DNA of 64,000 bases from Anabaena sp. UHCC 0187 (GCF_009712035.1 NZ_VILB01000011.1:229735-293734), one strand, 5' to 3'; positions 38,975 through 47,888 are shown, counted from the first letter of the stretch. A program made the numbers and translations. Notes: generated from the sequence alone by a model not told the origin.

Positions 38975-39365
38975 ATAATTAAAAATAGGTAATTTAGGAA
39001 CGAACTATCAACTATTCACAATTATTACTTAATCACACTTTTGTTGTAGTTCATTATGAAACCATCTTCACTATCTAGATATAAAATATTTCTGTATTAA
39101 TTATTCTTGTAACATATATACAATCTAATTTATTACATTTATAAATCCAATGATACTTATGATCAGTTTTTGCTAAATTATGCTTCTTGTTAAGTTTTAT
39201 GAAGAATAAATTAATATAAAGATATATTTTTGTAGAATTTAGCTAAATACTAAAAATAGTTGCTTTATAAATTGAGTTGGGTTAGAGTCAAAATACCTGT
39301 TCAGATCAAAAGAAATTTTTCAGCCCTTATATTTTTTTCACAATCAATTGAGAATTTTTCGCAAT
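38975..39365. other. AT-rich intergenic region, no gene seen
   Basis: Nearly 400 bases of very AT-rich sequence after the divergent ROK gene. No repeat or RNA gene was recognised. Confidence 0.5.
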
Positions 39366-39614
39366 ATGGATAAATTCAGCTATAATTTAAGAACTAGAGA
39401 ATGTATGCCATTGGGTATACAGACAAAAGATGGGATTTTCTATTTAGATAATTTAGGGAAAACATCAAAAATTAATTTAAATCTCAGAATTCAGCAGTTA
39501 AGACGAAGGATGGAGAATATTTATCAAAAAAACGATAAATTAGAGCCAGATATTCTAGAAATTCTCCCTATTAAATGTAAAAAAATTGTTATTTTGAATT
39601 CTTACATTTTTTGA
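39366..39614 (+). CDS. Small hypothetical protein
   Basis: An 82-residue reading frame from ATG 39366; a TTG 18 bases upstream is less likely. Basic, with a predicted helical middle (INLNLRIQQLRRRMENIY) and no membrane segment. I do not recognise a family. No clear Shine-Dalgarno precedes it. It lies in AT-rich DNA about 110 bases before an Fe-S protein gene. It may be real, but AT-rich context makes a chance frame possible. Confidence 0.35.
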   Translation: MDKFSYNLRTRECMPLGIQTKDGIFYLDNLGKTSKINLNLRIQQLRRRMENIYQKNDKLEPDILEILPIKCKKIVILNSYIF

Positions 39615-39723
39615 AAGAGTATTTATTTAACCGGAAAGACTTTAAAAAATCAGAATTTGATAAAGTATCTACCTAGATTTTTCTTAACCATTGTTCATAA
39701 AATATATATTTGAGTAAGTGTCA

Positions 39724-40698
39724 ATGAATAATTTTTTTTGTGCAGATCATTCACGAGAAATACAAGAAGATGTTATTGGTAGTGCTACCAACTACCAAAC
39801 CTATATATTAGTAGAATGTCCTACCCCTTGGGTTTCTGAAGCCTTGAATTCCAAATGGGTTCCAGATAACTTACGGATTTTAGTTGAAGATGTAAAACGT
39901 GCTAAACTACCAATTAACTTTCTATTAATTGCTAATGATCAATCACATAGGGGAGAAGAAACAACCTTATTAATTTATCAGCAGCAAGAGGGATTAAGTA
40001 ACGGATACCGCAAACAAGAATTTAAACTCCCAAATATTGAACAAGTAGCGGGAGTTGTCAGTAAATGGTTAGCTGGAGTTAGTGCTGATTATGAAATAGA
40101 ATCCAGCCCCACTAGAGATATATTAGTCTGTACCCATGGTAGCCATGATCAATGTTGCGCGAAATATGGCAATCCTTTTTACTTTCATGCTGAAAATACT
40201 ATCTCTGATTTACAATTAAATCATGTGAGAATTTGGAGATCAAGCCACTTTGGGGGACATAGATTTGCACCCACAGCCATAGATTTTCCCCAAGGAAGAT
40301 ATTACGGAGTTCTTGATTCAGATACCTTTAAATCAATTCTTACCCACACTGGGGATATACAATGTTTAAATAAAGTTTATCGCGGTTGGGGAATCTTACC
40401 AAATGCGTTGCAAATTTTGGAAAGAGAACTCATGCTGCGTTTAGGTTGGGATTGGTTTAATTATCAGGTAACAGGTAAGATTTTAGAGAAAAGCCTAGAT
40501 AATAATACAATTCTAGGTGAGTTAAGTTTTGAACAACCTTCAGGAACTCTCTACACTTATCAAGCCAAACTTATAAAAGATGATGTGAAAACACAAACCC
40601 TGAAAGGTTCTTGTCAGGCTTCCCAAGAAATAGTATCTATAAAATATGCTGTATCTAATCTTTGGCTTGTAGCGAAGAAAGTGGCAACTTATAGTTAA
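39724..40698 (+). CDS. Sucrase/ferredoxin-like (Apd1-type) Fe-S protein
   Basis: A 325-residue thioredoxin-fold protein of the Suc_Fer-like family. The cluster ligands expected from yeast Apd1, two Cys nine residues apart and an HX3H pair, are present: Cys136 and Cys145 in CTHGSHDQCC, and His175/His179 in SSHFGGHR. Binding of a [2Fe-2S] cluster is therefore likely. RFAPTAIDFPQGRYYG follows, typical of the family. Some relatives work in siderophore iron release; the role here is unknown. ATG 39724 was preferred over GTG 39718. It lies upstream of, and convergent with, the patB-like gene. Confidence 0.85.
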   Translation: MNNFFCADHSREIQEDVIGSATNYQTYILVECPTPWVSEALNSKWVPDNLRILVEDVKRAKLPINFLLIANDQSHRGEETTLLIYQQQEGLSNGYRKQEFKLPNIEQVAGVVSKWLAGVSADYEIESSPTRDILVCTHGSHDQCCAKYGNPFYFHAENTISDLQLNHVRIWRSSHFGGHRFAPTAIDFPQGRYYGVLDSDTFKSILTHTGDIQCLNKVYRGWGILPNALQILERELMLRLGWDWFNYQVTGKILEKSLDNNTILGELSFEQPSGTLYTYQAKLIKDDVKTQTLKGSCQASQEIVSIKYAVSNLWLVAKKVATYS

Positions 40699-40736
40699 TC
40701 TAATTCGTAATTTATAGCTGTTGTAGCTATACCAAA

Positions 40737-40765
40737 ATCCCCGACTTATTTAAGAGGTCGGGGAT
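40737..40765. repeat. GATCCCCGA palindrome, copy 2
   Basis: Arms ATCCCCGACTT and AGGTCGGGGAT around a short loop, between two convergent genes. It belongs to the same family as 12679-12710, 43698-43727 and 47911-47941. T residues after the stem on the plus strand fit a terminator for the Fe-S protein gene. Confidence 0.8.
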
Positions 40766-40779
40766 ATCTTTTATGAGTT

Positions 40780-42366
40780 TTAACTAATATCTAGCAATTG
40801 TTTTAGAAGCATTTGGTCATCTAGTTTAGCCTTTAAACGACCCTTTTCCACATCACGAATCCAGCTTTGGCTTTTTTCCATCAGCTTTGCTAATTCCCTT
40901 TGGGAAAGGTTCATTTTTTTGCGTCCTTCTGTAACCTGTTCCCCTAGCAAATTACCCGTTTGTTGATGATTACTTTTAGCTTTAGTGGTGCGACGTTGTT
41001 TTTTATCTGATTCTGAACGTTTATCCCAGTCTGGGGGAAGTTCAAAAGATGAAATTCGGGCATTCATCAGCAAATTCCATTTACCACGGGGTCCGCTGTC
41101 TGTGAGACGAGTTTCACCACTACCATCATTAATCCAAAATTCCAAAGCTTCCTCTGGATCTTCAGGAATATCAACTAATTTTGCCCACAAAGGTTGAATT
41201 TCTGGGGGATAGGTAACAGGATCAAAGAATGGCTTAACTCCATAATGATTGAGAACTTCTAAATCATTTTCATAGGCTTTAAGTAGGCGTTTGCGTTCTT
41301 CCCTATGCCTAGAAGCTTGAGTCACTTTTTCCTCACCATAAGCAACGCGCAGCAAGGTAGGAACAGTGATGCGTTGTTCCCTACCCATTTTAGTTTTAAA
41401 TAATAACCAAAGCATAAGTCTAACAGCACCTTCATGTTGTTGCCACAGACTCATAACTGTGGTTAATAGCGTTTTGGGAAGACTGCCATATTGATAAAAT
41501 GTGGTGCGTTCTTTACATCCTTGTCTGTTGAAGAAATGTTGAGTCCACATTCCCGCTTTGATTGTAAATGTCAGTCCAACTAAATATTTACAACCTTGAT
41601 CATCTTCTTGAAAATGATGTTGAGTATCTGTCAAATTCCATAGATAACTATCTTTAATAGAAAAACTGGGAACTCTACCTTGTTGCGGCCAGTCAATAGA
41701 AACCATCAGCGAACAAGTTTGATAAACGATGTTTTTAATTAAACCGAGTTTGGTACTTTTGCTGAGGTCTTTACGTTTTTCTAAGCCCAAATACTGTTCA
41801 ATTTGTCGTTCATCAATGGTAAATTCTTCCTCCCAAGGTTGATCTAGGGCTGTAATTTGAGCAGCAAAAATGAGATGAATACAAGCAGCACGGATGTCTA
41901 AATAATCAATTGCTTGTAAATTATCAGCCCGGTTATTAACTGGAAATAGGTCTTGGATATGAAAAGAAATTGTCCCTTTTCCTTGATTAACTGAGCGACT
42001 GTAATGTAAATTACCATCCTGATCTTTTTCCCATTGTAAAGATGTCCGTTGTGCTAGTAAATTGCAAGCTTCCCAGATAACTATTGCTGACGCGAAGGGG
42101 TTATTCTTGCCATTAGAAAATAGATCAGGACTGGTAGCATCCCGTGGTTCAACTTTGCATCTTCCCTTTTTTGCGTGTATAGGTATAGGCGCATTTGTTG
42201 GACAAGCAATCACACATTGTGGTTGTGAATAATAACCCTCACAATTATTACAAAGGGCAGGATCAACCCAATATTCATCATCTTCGATTTTAATTGCACC
42301 CGTAGGACATAGGGGTCGGCAGTTGTCACATCCCACGCAACTGTTGTTAGGAATTATATGCGGCAT
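40780..42366 (-). CDS. patB: PatB/CnfR, ferredoxin-HTH regulator of nitrogen fixation
   Basis: A 528-residue regulator. The N-terminus is a bacterial-ferredoxin domain with cluster motifs CVGCDNCRPLCPTGAIKI and CNNCEGYYSQPQCVIACP. The C-terminus is an XRE/lambda-type helix-turn-helix (MNLSQRELAKLMEKSQSWIR). This architecture is that of PatB of Anabaena and CnfR of Leptolyngbya, which activates nif genes under low oxygen, presumably sensing through the oxygen-labile clusters. The start is set at ATG 42366 (MPHIIPN), which matches the family start and has AGGAA upstream; a TTG further up would add 28 unrelated residues. It is divergent from fdxB, the usual neighbour. Confidence 0.93.
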   Translation of the reverse strand: MPHIIPNNSCVGCDNCRPLCPTGAIKIEDDEYWVDPALCNNCEGYYSQPQCVIACPTNAPIPIHAKKGRCKVEPRDATSPDLFSNGKNNPFASAIVIWEACNLLAQRTSLQWEKDQDGNLHYSRSVNQGKGTISFHIQDLFPVNNRADNLQAIDYLDIRAACIHLIFAAQITALDQPWEEEFTIDERQIEQYLGLEKRKDLSKSTKLGLIKNIVYQTCSLMVSIDWPQQGRVPSFSIKDSYLWNLTDTQHHFQEDDQGCKYLVGLTFTIKAGMWTQHFFNRQGCKERTTFYQYGSLPKTLLTTVMSLWQQHEGAVRLMLWLLFKTKMGREQRITVPTLLRVAYGEEKVTQASRHREERKRLLKAYENDLEVLNHYGVKPFFDPVTYPPEIQPLWAKLVDIPEDPEEALEFWINDGSGETRLTDSGPRGKWNLLMNARISSFELPPDWDKRSESDKKQRRTTKAKSNHQQTGNLLGEQVTEGRKKMNLSQRELAKLMEKSQSWIRDVEKGRLKAKLDDQMLLKQLLDIS

Positions 42367-43181
42367 AGGAAGTATTCCTACTTTAATCGTTGAGATGTTT
42401 GGCTCAAGTCTCCCCTTAATTTGTCCTTTTGATTCATAACTCGCTACCAAATTACCTCTATAACGAGAAGATATGTTTCTCGCCTGATTAATTACTCATA
42501 GGGTTAATGAAGCCAGATTTTGTAGCTATTGATATTTTGCAAAATTAGGCTTCATTACTTCTTCATTAACTATACATTTCATAAAGATTTCAATAAGATT
42601 GTTCAGTATGAGCTTGGCAGGATTTCTTAATATTTACCTAGATAATTTACTGTCATAATGTTTATTTTTGGCTATATAAATTATGCCAGATGTTTCTGAG
42701 TAACATATTATTGCAGAGAACAAGAAATAGAGAATAGCCAGCAAAATGGTTCAAAAATAGAGGAAATGATTTTTTAATTGTGTATTTATAAATACTGTCA
42801 CCAGAATATTTTTAGCTAATTCAAAAATATTTGCAAATAGGGGGTCAATAAAGCTCATGATCAGCCTTGACAATTGATTATTATTCTTATTTAATCAGGT
42901 ATGCTTAGATTTATTAACTAAGACTTATTGAGAAAATAAATTTTAAAAAAAGCTGTAAAAGCCTTTATCATTAAGCCTTAGAAATAAAAATACTAGCTAA
43001 AGTTATTAACAAGCAATATCATTTAGTATTTGAGAGTAACCAAAAATAAATAGTATTATTTAGCAAGTCATCAAAATTTGATAAAAAAGTTAATTTTGGT
43101 TCTTAAAAAAATAAAATATCAGGCTAGGATGAAGATTAAAGGATTAACTAACATCTAGCTAAAATTGCTGAGGTTTGATTC
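42367..43181. other. Divergent patB-fdxB intergenic region
   Basis: More than 800 AT-rich bases between the regulator and ferredoxin genes. It holds both promoters and possibly CnfR or NtcA targets; I could not see a convincing GTA-N8-TAC site or any RNA gene. Confidence 0.5.
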
Positions 43182-43475
43182 ATGTCTACATTAACAGGAT
43201 TGACGTTTGGAGGTAATGCTTGGACTCCTAAATTTGCCCAAGAAATAGATAAAGACAAATGTATCGGTTGTGGCAGATGTATGAAAGTTTGTGGTCATAA
43301 AGTTTTAGGCTTAATGGCTTTGAACGAAGAAGGTGAATTTGTAGTAGATGAAGATGAGGAAGAAGTTGAACGGAAAGTAATGGTTGTGACTCAACCAGAA
43401 AACTGTATTGGCTGTGAAGCTTGTTCTCGGATTTGTCCCAAGAATTGTTACAGTCATAACACATTAGATAAATAA
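43182..43475 (+). CDS. fdxB: Ferredoxin III, nif-specific
   Basis: A 97-residue two-cluster ferredoxin. Motif 1 is [17 protein letters not shown] and motif 2 is [18 protein letters not shown], separated by an acidic insert ([11 protein letters not shown]) typical of FdxB. The N-terminus ([14 protein letters not shown]) is also family-specific. It is an electron carrier linked to nitrogenase and, in Leptolyngbya, works with CnfR. Its place divergent from patB is conserved among diazotrophic cyanobacteria. Confidence 0.93.
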   Translation: MSTLTGLTFGGNAWTPKFAQEIDKDKCIGCGRCMKVCGHKVLGLMALNEEGEFVVDEDEEEVERKVMVVTQPENCIGCEACSRICPKNCYSHNTLDK

Positions 43476-44036
43476 CATTCTTGGTAATTTTCAACGGTGT
43501 GATGTACTGCAAAACACTGGTTATTTTTGTCAAATTTCTAAGCAAGGTAACTAGAGGGGAATCTCAATATTTACCGCAACTTGTTAAAAAGTTCACAGTA
43601 AACAGAAACGTAAATCTTTACTTGTGATCAACTAACAGAATCATACTTGCTACTATTTTTTCTACTTCTATTTAATTCATGAAAATCCCAACTCTCAGAT
43701 CCTCGATTTTTCAAATAAGTCGGGGATTTTGTGGTTATCAATATGAAAAAATATGGAAATTTACCGATTTTTTATTAGTTACAAGTTAGAACAGTAATAG
43801 TAAAAATCAAAAAAGTAGCCCTATCTTCAGAAGAGAATCCGGGGTTACAAAAACAAAGTCTATCTTCACGGACTTTTGATACTTAGATCAGGGAAAACTA
43901 GATTCCTAAAAACAAGACATGGATCATGTAGTTGCTGTGAATTCTGAACATTTATCCACATTAAAATTCAAATGTAACTCCAGCAACTCTTGAGTCATTG
44001 CTAATTATGCGCTAATAACTGAAAACTAACAAAAAT
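43476..44036. other. Intergenic region with a dispersed palindrome
   Basis: About 560 bases between fdxB and the cytochrome oxidase-like gene. Apart from the palindrome at 43698-43727, no feature stands out. No coxB remnant was recognised here by eye. Confidence 0.5.
43698..43727. repeat. GATCCCCGA palindrome, copy 3
   Basis: Arms GATCCTCGA and AAGTCGGGGAT with a T/A-rich loop, followed by TTTT. A slightly diverged member of the four-copy family, downstream of fdxB. Confidence 0.75.
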
Positions 44037-45629
44037 ATGGCACAAGTAGATTTTCCCGTTAATCCACCACCAGATGAAAGTCAAGCACCAACACGGCTGG
44101 TTACTAACAATTTACATCCTCAGAGTTGGAAATTTCAAGATTATTTTACATTTAATACTGATCACAAAGTCATTGGGATTCAATACTTAGTGACAGCTTT
44201 TGTATTCTATTTCATCGGTGGCTTGATAGCGATAACATTCCCCACCAAATTAGTAACACCAGATTCTAATTTCCTTAATCCTAATTTCTACAATGCTTTC
44301 ATGATCAATCATGGGACAATCATGATTTTTATATGGATTGTTCTCAGTACAATTGGTGGATTTGGTAACTATCTAGTTCCCTTGATGATAGGTGCTAGAG
44401 ATATGGCGTTTCCCAAATTAAATACAATTGCCTTTTGGTTAAATCCACCCGCAGGATTATTACTATTATTAAGTTTTATCTTTGATGGTTCTCAATCTGG
44501 TTGGACGGCTTACCTACCATTAAACCTAATTACCGCAAACAACGCCCAAATCTTCTGGATTTTGGCAATTGTGTTATTAGGAACTTCCTTAATTTTAAGT
44601 TATATCAACCTTGTCATCACCATTTTGACAATGAAAGTTACTAACATGAAATGGCATCAACTACCTCTATTTTGTTGGGCAATTTTAGTAACTTCTATGC
44701 TGGCAATTTTATCCATAGTAGTATTAGTAACAGGTTCAGCCATACTGTTATTTAATATTAACTTTGGCACATCTTTCTTTAACTTAGATGGAGGTGATAA
44801 TGTCATTATTTACCAACATTTATTCTGGCTTTATTCCCGTCTCGCAGTTTATTTAATGATTCTGCCAATTTTCGGGATTATGTCCGAAGTTATTTCTACC
44901 CATACACAGAGACCAATTTTTAGTTATCAAGCTATCGCTTATGTCAGTGTAGCTATTTGTGTTGTCTGTTTATGGGTTTGGGTACACCATTTATTCACCA
45001 GTGAAACACCCAATTGGATGCGAATTTTATTCACTATTTCTACCCTGATTATCGCCGTTTTTACAGGAATGAAAATTTTCAGTTGGGTAGCAACCCTATG
45101 GAGTCTAAAAATCCGCTTTACCAGTGCTATTTTATTCGCCATAGGCTGTTTAAGCAGCATAATAATGGGAATAGCCCCCTTTAATGTTCACAACACATAT
45201 TATTTATTCACCCATTTTTACTACGTTTTATTTAGTAGTTCAATCTTTGGTATTTACGCAGGTATATATCACTGGTTTCCCAAAATGATCGGTAGAATGA
45301 TCAACGAACCCTGGGGACGAATTCATTTTCTGCTGACGTTTATCGGTACTAACTTAACATTTTTATCCATGCACGAACTGGATTTACAAGGAATGTCGCC
45401 CCAATTTATCGGCTTAAATCAGCTTTCCACCATTGGTGTATTCATCTTGGGTCTTTCGGTCATTCCCTTCACCTTCAACGCCATTTTCAGTTGGAGAAAA
45501 GGCGAATTTGCAGGTGATAATCCTTGGCAAAGTTTAACTTTAGAATGGAAAACCAGTTCTCCACCTATTATTGAAAACTGGGAAGTTTTACCTGTTGTTA
45601 CCCATAGACCTTATGACTATAATCCTTAA
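44037..45629 (+). CDS. Degenerate, orphan cytochrome c oxidase subunit I-like protein
   Basis: A 530-residue, twelve-helix haem-copper oxidase subunit I homologue. The alignment to the family is clear throughout (FWLNPPAGLLLLLSF; YQHLFW; GIMSEVI; WVHHLFTSETPNW; GIYHWFPKMIGRM). Present ligands: His92 (low-spin haem), His317/His318 (CuB) and His393 (high-spin haem). Missing: the first CuB His of the usual SHPAVY is Arg268 (SRLAVY), though the crosslink Tyr272 is kept, and the second low-spin haem His of HFHYV is Tyr395 (HFYYV). The K-channel Lys in TGMKIF remains. Neither coxB nor coxC is adjacent. It cannot be a normal oxidase; a sensor, assembly or regulatory role, or decay, are options. Confidence 0.85.
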   Translation: MAQVDFPVNPPPDESQAPTRLVTNNLHPQSWKFQDYFTFNTDHKVIGIQYLVTAFVFYFIGGLIAITFPTKLVTPDSNFLNPNFYNAFMINHGTIMIFIWIVLSTIGGFGNYLVPLMIGARDMAFPKLNTIAFWLNPPAGLLLLLSFIFDGSQSGWTAYLPLNLITANNAQIFWILAIVLLGTSLILSYINLVITILTMKVTNMKWHQLPLFCWAILVTSMLAILSIVVLVTGSAILLFNINFGTSFFNLDGGDNVIIYQHLFWLYSRLAVYLMILPIFGIMSEVISTHTQRPIFSYQAIAYVSVAICVVCLWVWVHHLFTSETPNWMRILFTISTLIIAVFTGMKIFSWVATLWSLKIRFTSAILFAIGCLSSIIMGIAPFNVHNTYYLFTHFYYVLFSSSIFGIYAGIYHWFPKMIGRMINEPWGRIHFLLTFIGTNLTFLSMHELDLQGMSPQFIGLNQLSTIGVFILGLSVIPFTFNAIFSWRKGEFAGDNPWQSLTLEWKTSSPPIIENWEVLPVVTHRPYDYNP

Positions 45630-45630
45630 C

Positions 45631-45676
45631 TGTCTTAATCAGGATTGTGAAGATTAAAGGATTCACAGGATTAATT
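45631..45676 (-). repeat. Dispersed AATCCTG-type repeat, single copy
   Basis: On the minus strand this reads AATTAATCCTGTGAATCC, then TTTAATC and ATCCTGATTAAGACA, clearly related to the 57-bp unit of the array at 57317-57540. It follows the cytochrome oxidase-like gene directly. Confidence 0.7.
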
Positions 45677-45703
45677 ATTTATAATTTACTCATGTTGAAT
45701 ATA

Positions 45704-45763
45704 CAGCAGTTTCCAATGATATGAGGTGCATCTTAACCCCCTCACTCCCCCCGCAACGGGGGG
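45704..45763. repeat. MITE end fragment and CCCCCC/GGGGGG hairpin
   Basis: CAGCAGTTTCC...ATGAGGTGCA (45704-45730) resembles the left end of the element at 29291. It is followed by a hairpin of six C and six G around GCAAC (45747-45763). Confidence 0.6.
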
Positions 45764-45924
45764 AAGAAAAGGATAAATTTTTGATATTGACAGACTTCAT
45801 TTTCTCTCAGTTTACCAAAGTGATAAAATAATTAAATTTATCTAACTAACTACAATTTTAACTGTTAAATAGTAAATATGGAAAATCCCAAATATTCCAG
45901 AACAAATGGGATTAATTGCCTATT

Positions 45925-46410
45925 ATGCAAATTGATACAAATAGATTTTCATGGTTTGATGTAGCAGATGATGTCAAAGAATTATTAATATTAGCAGCAC
46001 AGACTTGGGAAAATACGGAAGAATCTACAAAATATATGCAGCAAGCTTTAGCTAAAACAGGAGATAACACAGATGTTTTAGTTGCAGCTTATAGATATTT
46101 TTACTACAAAAATAATTATGTTCTCGCACTGACAACAGCAGAGAAAATAACCGCTAAAATAAAAAAAGCGGAAAATCTACCTGATAAATGGGAAGAACTT
46201 AAACCTATCCTAGTTAACCGTCACGAAGAACCCCAAATCAGATTGTACTTAACTGCTTATGCTGCTTCAGGTTTGGTATTAGCTAAACTAGGAAAAATAG
46301 AACAAGCTAAGGAAATCAGTACCAGAATTAAAGGTATTGATGAAAAAAATGATTTTGGTGCTGGTATTCTTCTTGATATTTTAACCCGTCCACCAGAAGA
46401 TGATGATTAA
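45925..46410 (+). CDS. TPR-like protein in the patB-fdxB region
   Basis: A 161-residue soluble protein built of helical pairs resembling tetratricopeptide repeats (ENTEESTKYMQQALAKTGDN; DVLVAAYRYFYYKNNYVLAL; YAASGLVLAKLGKIEQAKEI). ATG 45925 was chosen over TTG 45916. No export signal. It lies between the oxidase-like gene and the cupin gene on the same strand. Position suggests a link to nitrogen fixation, but the function is not known to me. Confidence 0.7.
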   Translation: MQIDTNRFSWFDVADDVKELLILAAQTWENTEESTKYMQQALAKTGDNTDVLVAAYRYFYYKNNYVLALTTAEKITAKIKKAENLPDKWEELKPILVNRHEEPQIRLYLTAYAASGLVLAKLGKIEQAKEISTRIKGIDEKNDFGAGILLDILTRPPEDDD

Positions 46411-46459
46411 ATGTGGACTGGGGATACAGAAAAAACTGACAACAAACAACTGAAAAATT

Positions 46460-46615
46460 ATGAATAATTGGTTATCTCTCAACTTAACTGCTCATAATGC
46501 ACTTGCTGCATCTAATACTGTTAATAATCCTCTTCAGCTTCCTGTATCTCCCGTGAATCCTGGAAATTTATTTCCTAAAGTATATGTTCCTATAGTTCCC
46601 TTACCAAAATATTAG
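46460..46615 (+). CDS. Possible 51-residue small protein
   Basis: A short frame from ATG to TAG encoding MNNWLSLNLTAHNALAASNT, then a Pro/Val-rich half ending VPIVPLPKY. It sits in the gap between the TPR-like gene and the cupin gene, 21 bases before the latter. Composition is not that of random AT-rich sequence (nine prolines, none before residue 24). No clear Shine-Dalgarno is seen. Family unknown; it may be a real small protein of this cluster. Confidence 0.4.
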   Translation: MNNWLSLNLTAHNALAASNTVNNPLQLPVSPVNPGNLFPKVYVPIVPLPKY

Positions 46616-46636
46616 TAATTACATAGTCTATAAATT

Positions 46637-47248
46637 ATGCAAGGTAAGGATTGGTTTGTTACTGAAAATGGACAGCATGAAGTTTGTAAATCAGCAAGAT
46701 CATGGGATTTGTTGCGTGATAATTATCGTCTGTATCGCTTTTTAACTGAAGTCGAAGATGTCCTCCATAATGTTGAAGATGAATCAACTCGACTTCCAGA
46801 ACTAAGAATGTTGGTAAGACGGTTAATTATTAATTCCTATTGGATACAAAGTCAATTTTCACAACCTGATTCAAAAACAGGAATCTCAGTTTTACTTTTA
46901 TATAATGAATTAGGATTTCCCTTAACTGTACAAACAGTGACATTTGCACCAGGAACAACTTCTAATATTCATAATCATGGAACATGGGGAATAGTTGCAA
47001 TTTTAAAAGGTCAAGAAAAAAACACATTTTGGCGGCGCAGTTTTCATCCAGATTTTCCTGATCGAATTGAAAAAACAGGCGAAATAAATTTATCTCCCGG
47101 TGATATTGTGAGTTTTACACCTGAAACAATACATCAAGTTCAAGCCATTGGTGAAGAACCAACAGTAACATTTAACATTTATGGGGAAACAAACCCCAAA
47201 CAGAGATTTGAATTTGATGTAATTAATCATATTGCTAAGAAGTTTTAA
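46637..47248 (+). CDS. Cysteine dioxygenase-like cupin
   Basis: A 203-residue cupin of the cysteine dioxygenase type I family. The three iron-binding His are visible: His112 and His114 in NIHNHGTWG, and His166 in PETIHQV, with the usual spacing. The region LTVQTVTFAPGTTSN precedes the metal site. Such enzymes oxidise thiols such as cysteine to sulfinates with O2. In this setting, beside nif-related genes, it might act in sulfur supply or O2/thiol chemistry; that is inference. Start at ATG 46637. Confidence 0.85.
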   Translation: MQGKDWFVTENGQHEVCKSARSWDLLRDNYRLYRFLTEVEDVLHNVEDESTRLPELRMLVRRLIINSYWIQSQFSQPDSKTGISVLLLYNELGFPLTVQTVTFAPGTTSNIHNHGTWGIVAILKGQEKNTFWRRSFHPDFPDRIEKTGEINLSPGDIVSFTPETIHQVQAIGEEPTVTFNIYGETNPKQRFEFDVINHIAKKF

Positions 47249-47399
47249 ATGTAGTGGCAAAAAAAGAAATAACAGTTTAATCTGAGTAATAGGGGATTGA
47301 GAGAATAAATAGAGAATATTTACCTATTATTAAAAGCCAATCTGCGGTTAATTATTTCCTATCCACAAATTCAACCATAATCTTATAGGAGAAACAGCA

Positions 47400-47888
47400 A
47401 TGGCCAGAGTAATTTTCTATGAAAAACCAGGTTGTAAAGGTGGTACAAAGCAAAAAGTTTTGCTGACAGCCGCAGGTCATGAAGTAGTGGTATATAACCT
47501 ATTAACAGAACCTTGGACAGCGGAAAAACTGCGGTCATTTTTTGGCGATCGCCCGGTCATTGAATGGTTCAATAAAGCCGCACCTAGAGTAAAATCAGGA
47601 GAGGTGAATCCTGAAAATATCAACGCTGAAAATGCTTTGGTAATGATGCTTAGAGATCCTTTATTAATCCGTCGTCCCTTAATCCAAGTAGGGGATAAAA
47701 GAGAAGTAGGCTTTGATGTCGAGAAAATTGACGCATGGATAGGCTTAAAAGCCGTAGATGACTCTTTAAAACAAATGAGCGAAAGTCTCATGCAGCAAGA
47801 CCTTCAAGGCTGCTCTCATGGACACAATCACGACCACCATCATGGTAAAGGTAGTTGTAAAAATCACGGACAAGAACACCAGCATTAA
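47400..47888 (+). CDS. Nitrogenase-associated ArsC/Spx-family protein
   Basis: A 162-residue protein matching the nitrogenase-associated branch of the ArsC/Spx family: FYEKPGCKGGTKQKVLLTAA at the N-terminus with Cys12, then VEWFNKAAPRVKSGEVNPE-type sequence (here IEWFNKAAPRVKSGEVNPE) and RRPLIQVGDKREVGFD. The C-terminus is a metal-binding tail with many His and two Cys (CSHGHNHDHHHGKGSC). It is known from nif clusters, with unclear biochemical role; the tail suggests nickel, zinc or other metal handling. A RBS-like AGGAGAAAC precedes the ATG. Confidence 0.88.
   Translation: MARVIFYEKPGCKGGTKQKVLLTAAGHEVVVYNLLTEPWTAEKLRSFFGDRPVIEWFNKAAPRVKSGEVNPENINAENALVMMLRDPLLIRRPLIQVGDKREVGFDVEKIDAWIGLKAVDDSLKQMSESLMQQDLQGCSHGHNHDHHHGKGSCKNHGQEHQH

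Noticed and set aside
42367..42450. 28-codon TTG-initiated extension of patB
   Set aside because: PatB/CnfR proteins begin at MPHIIPN; the extension is not family sequence and the ATG has a plausible ribosome binding site.
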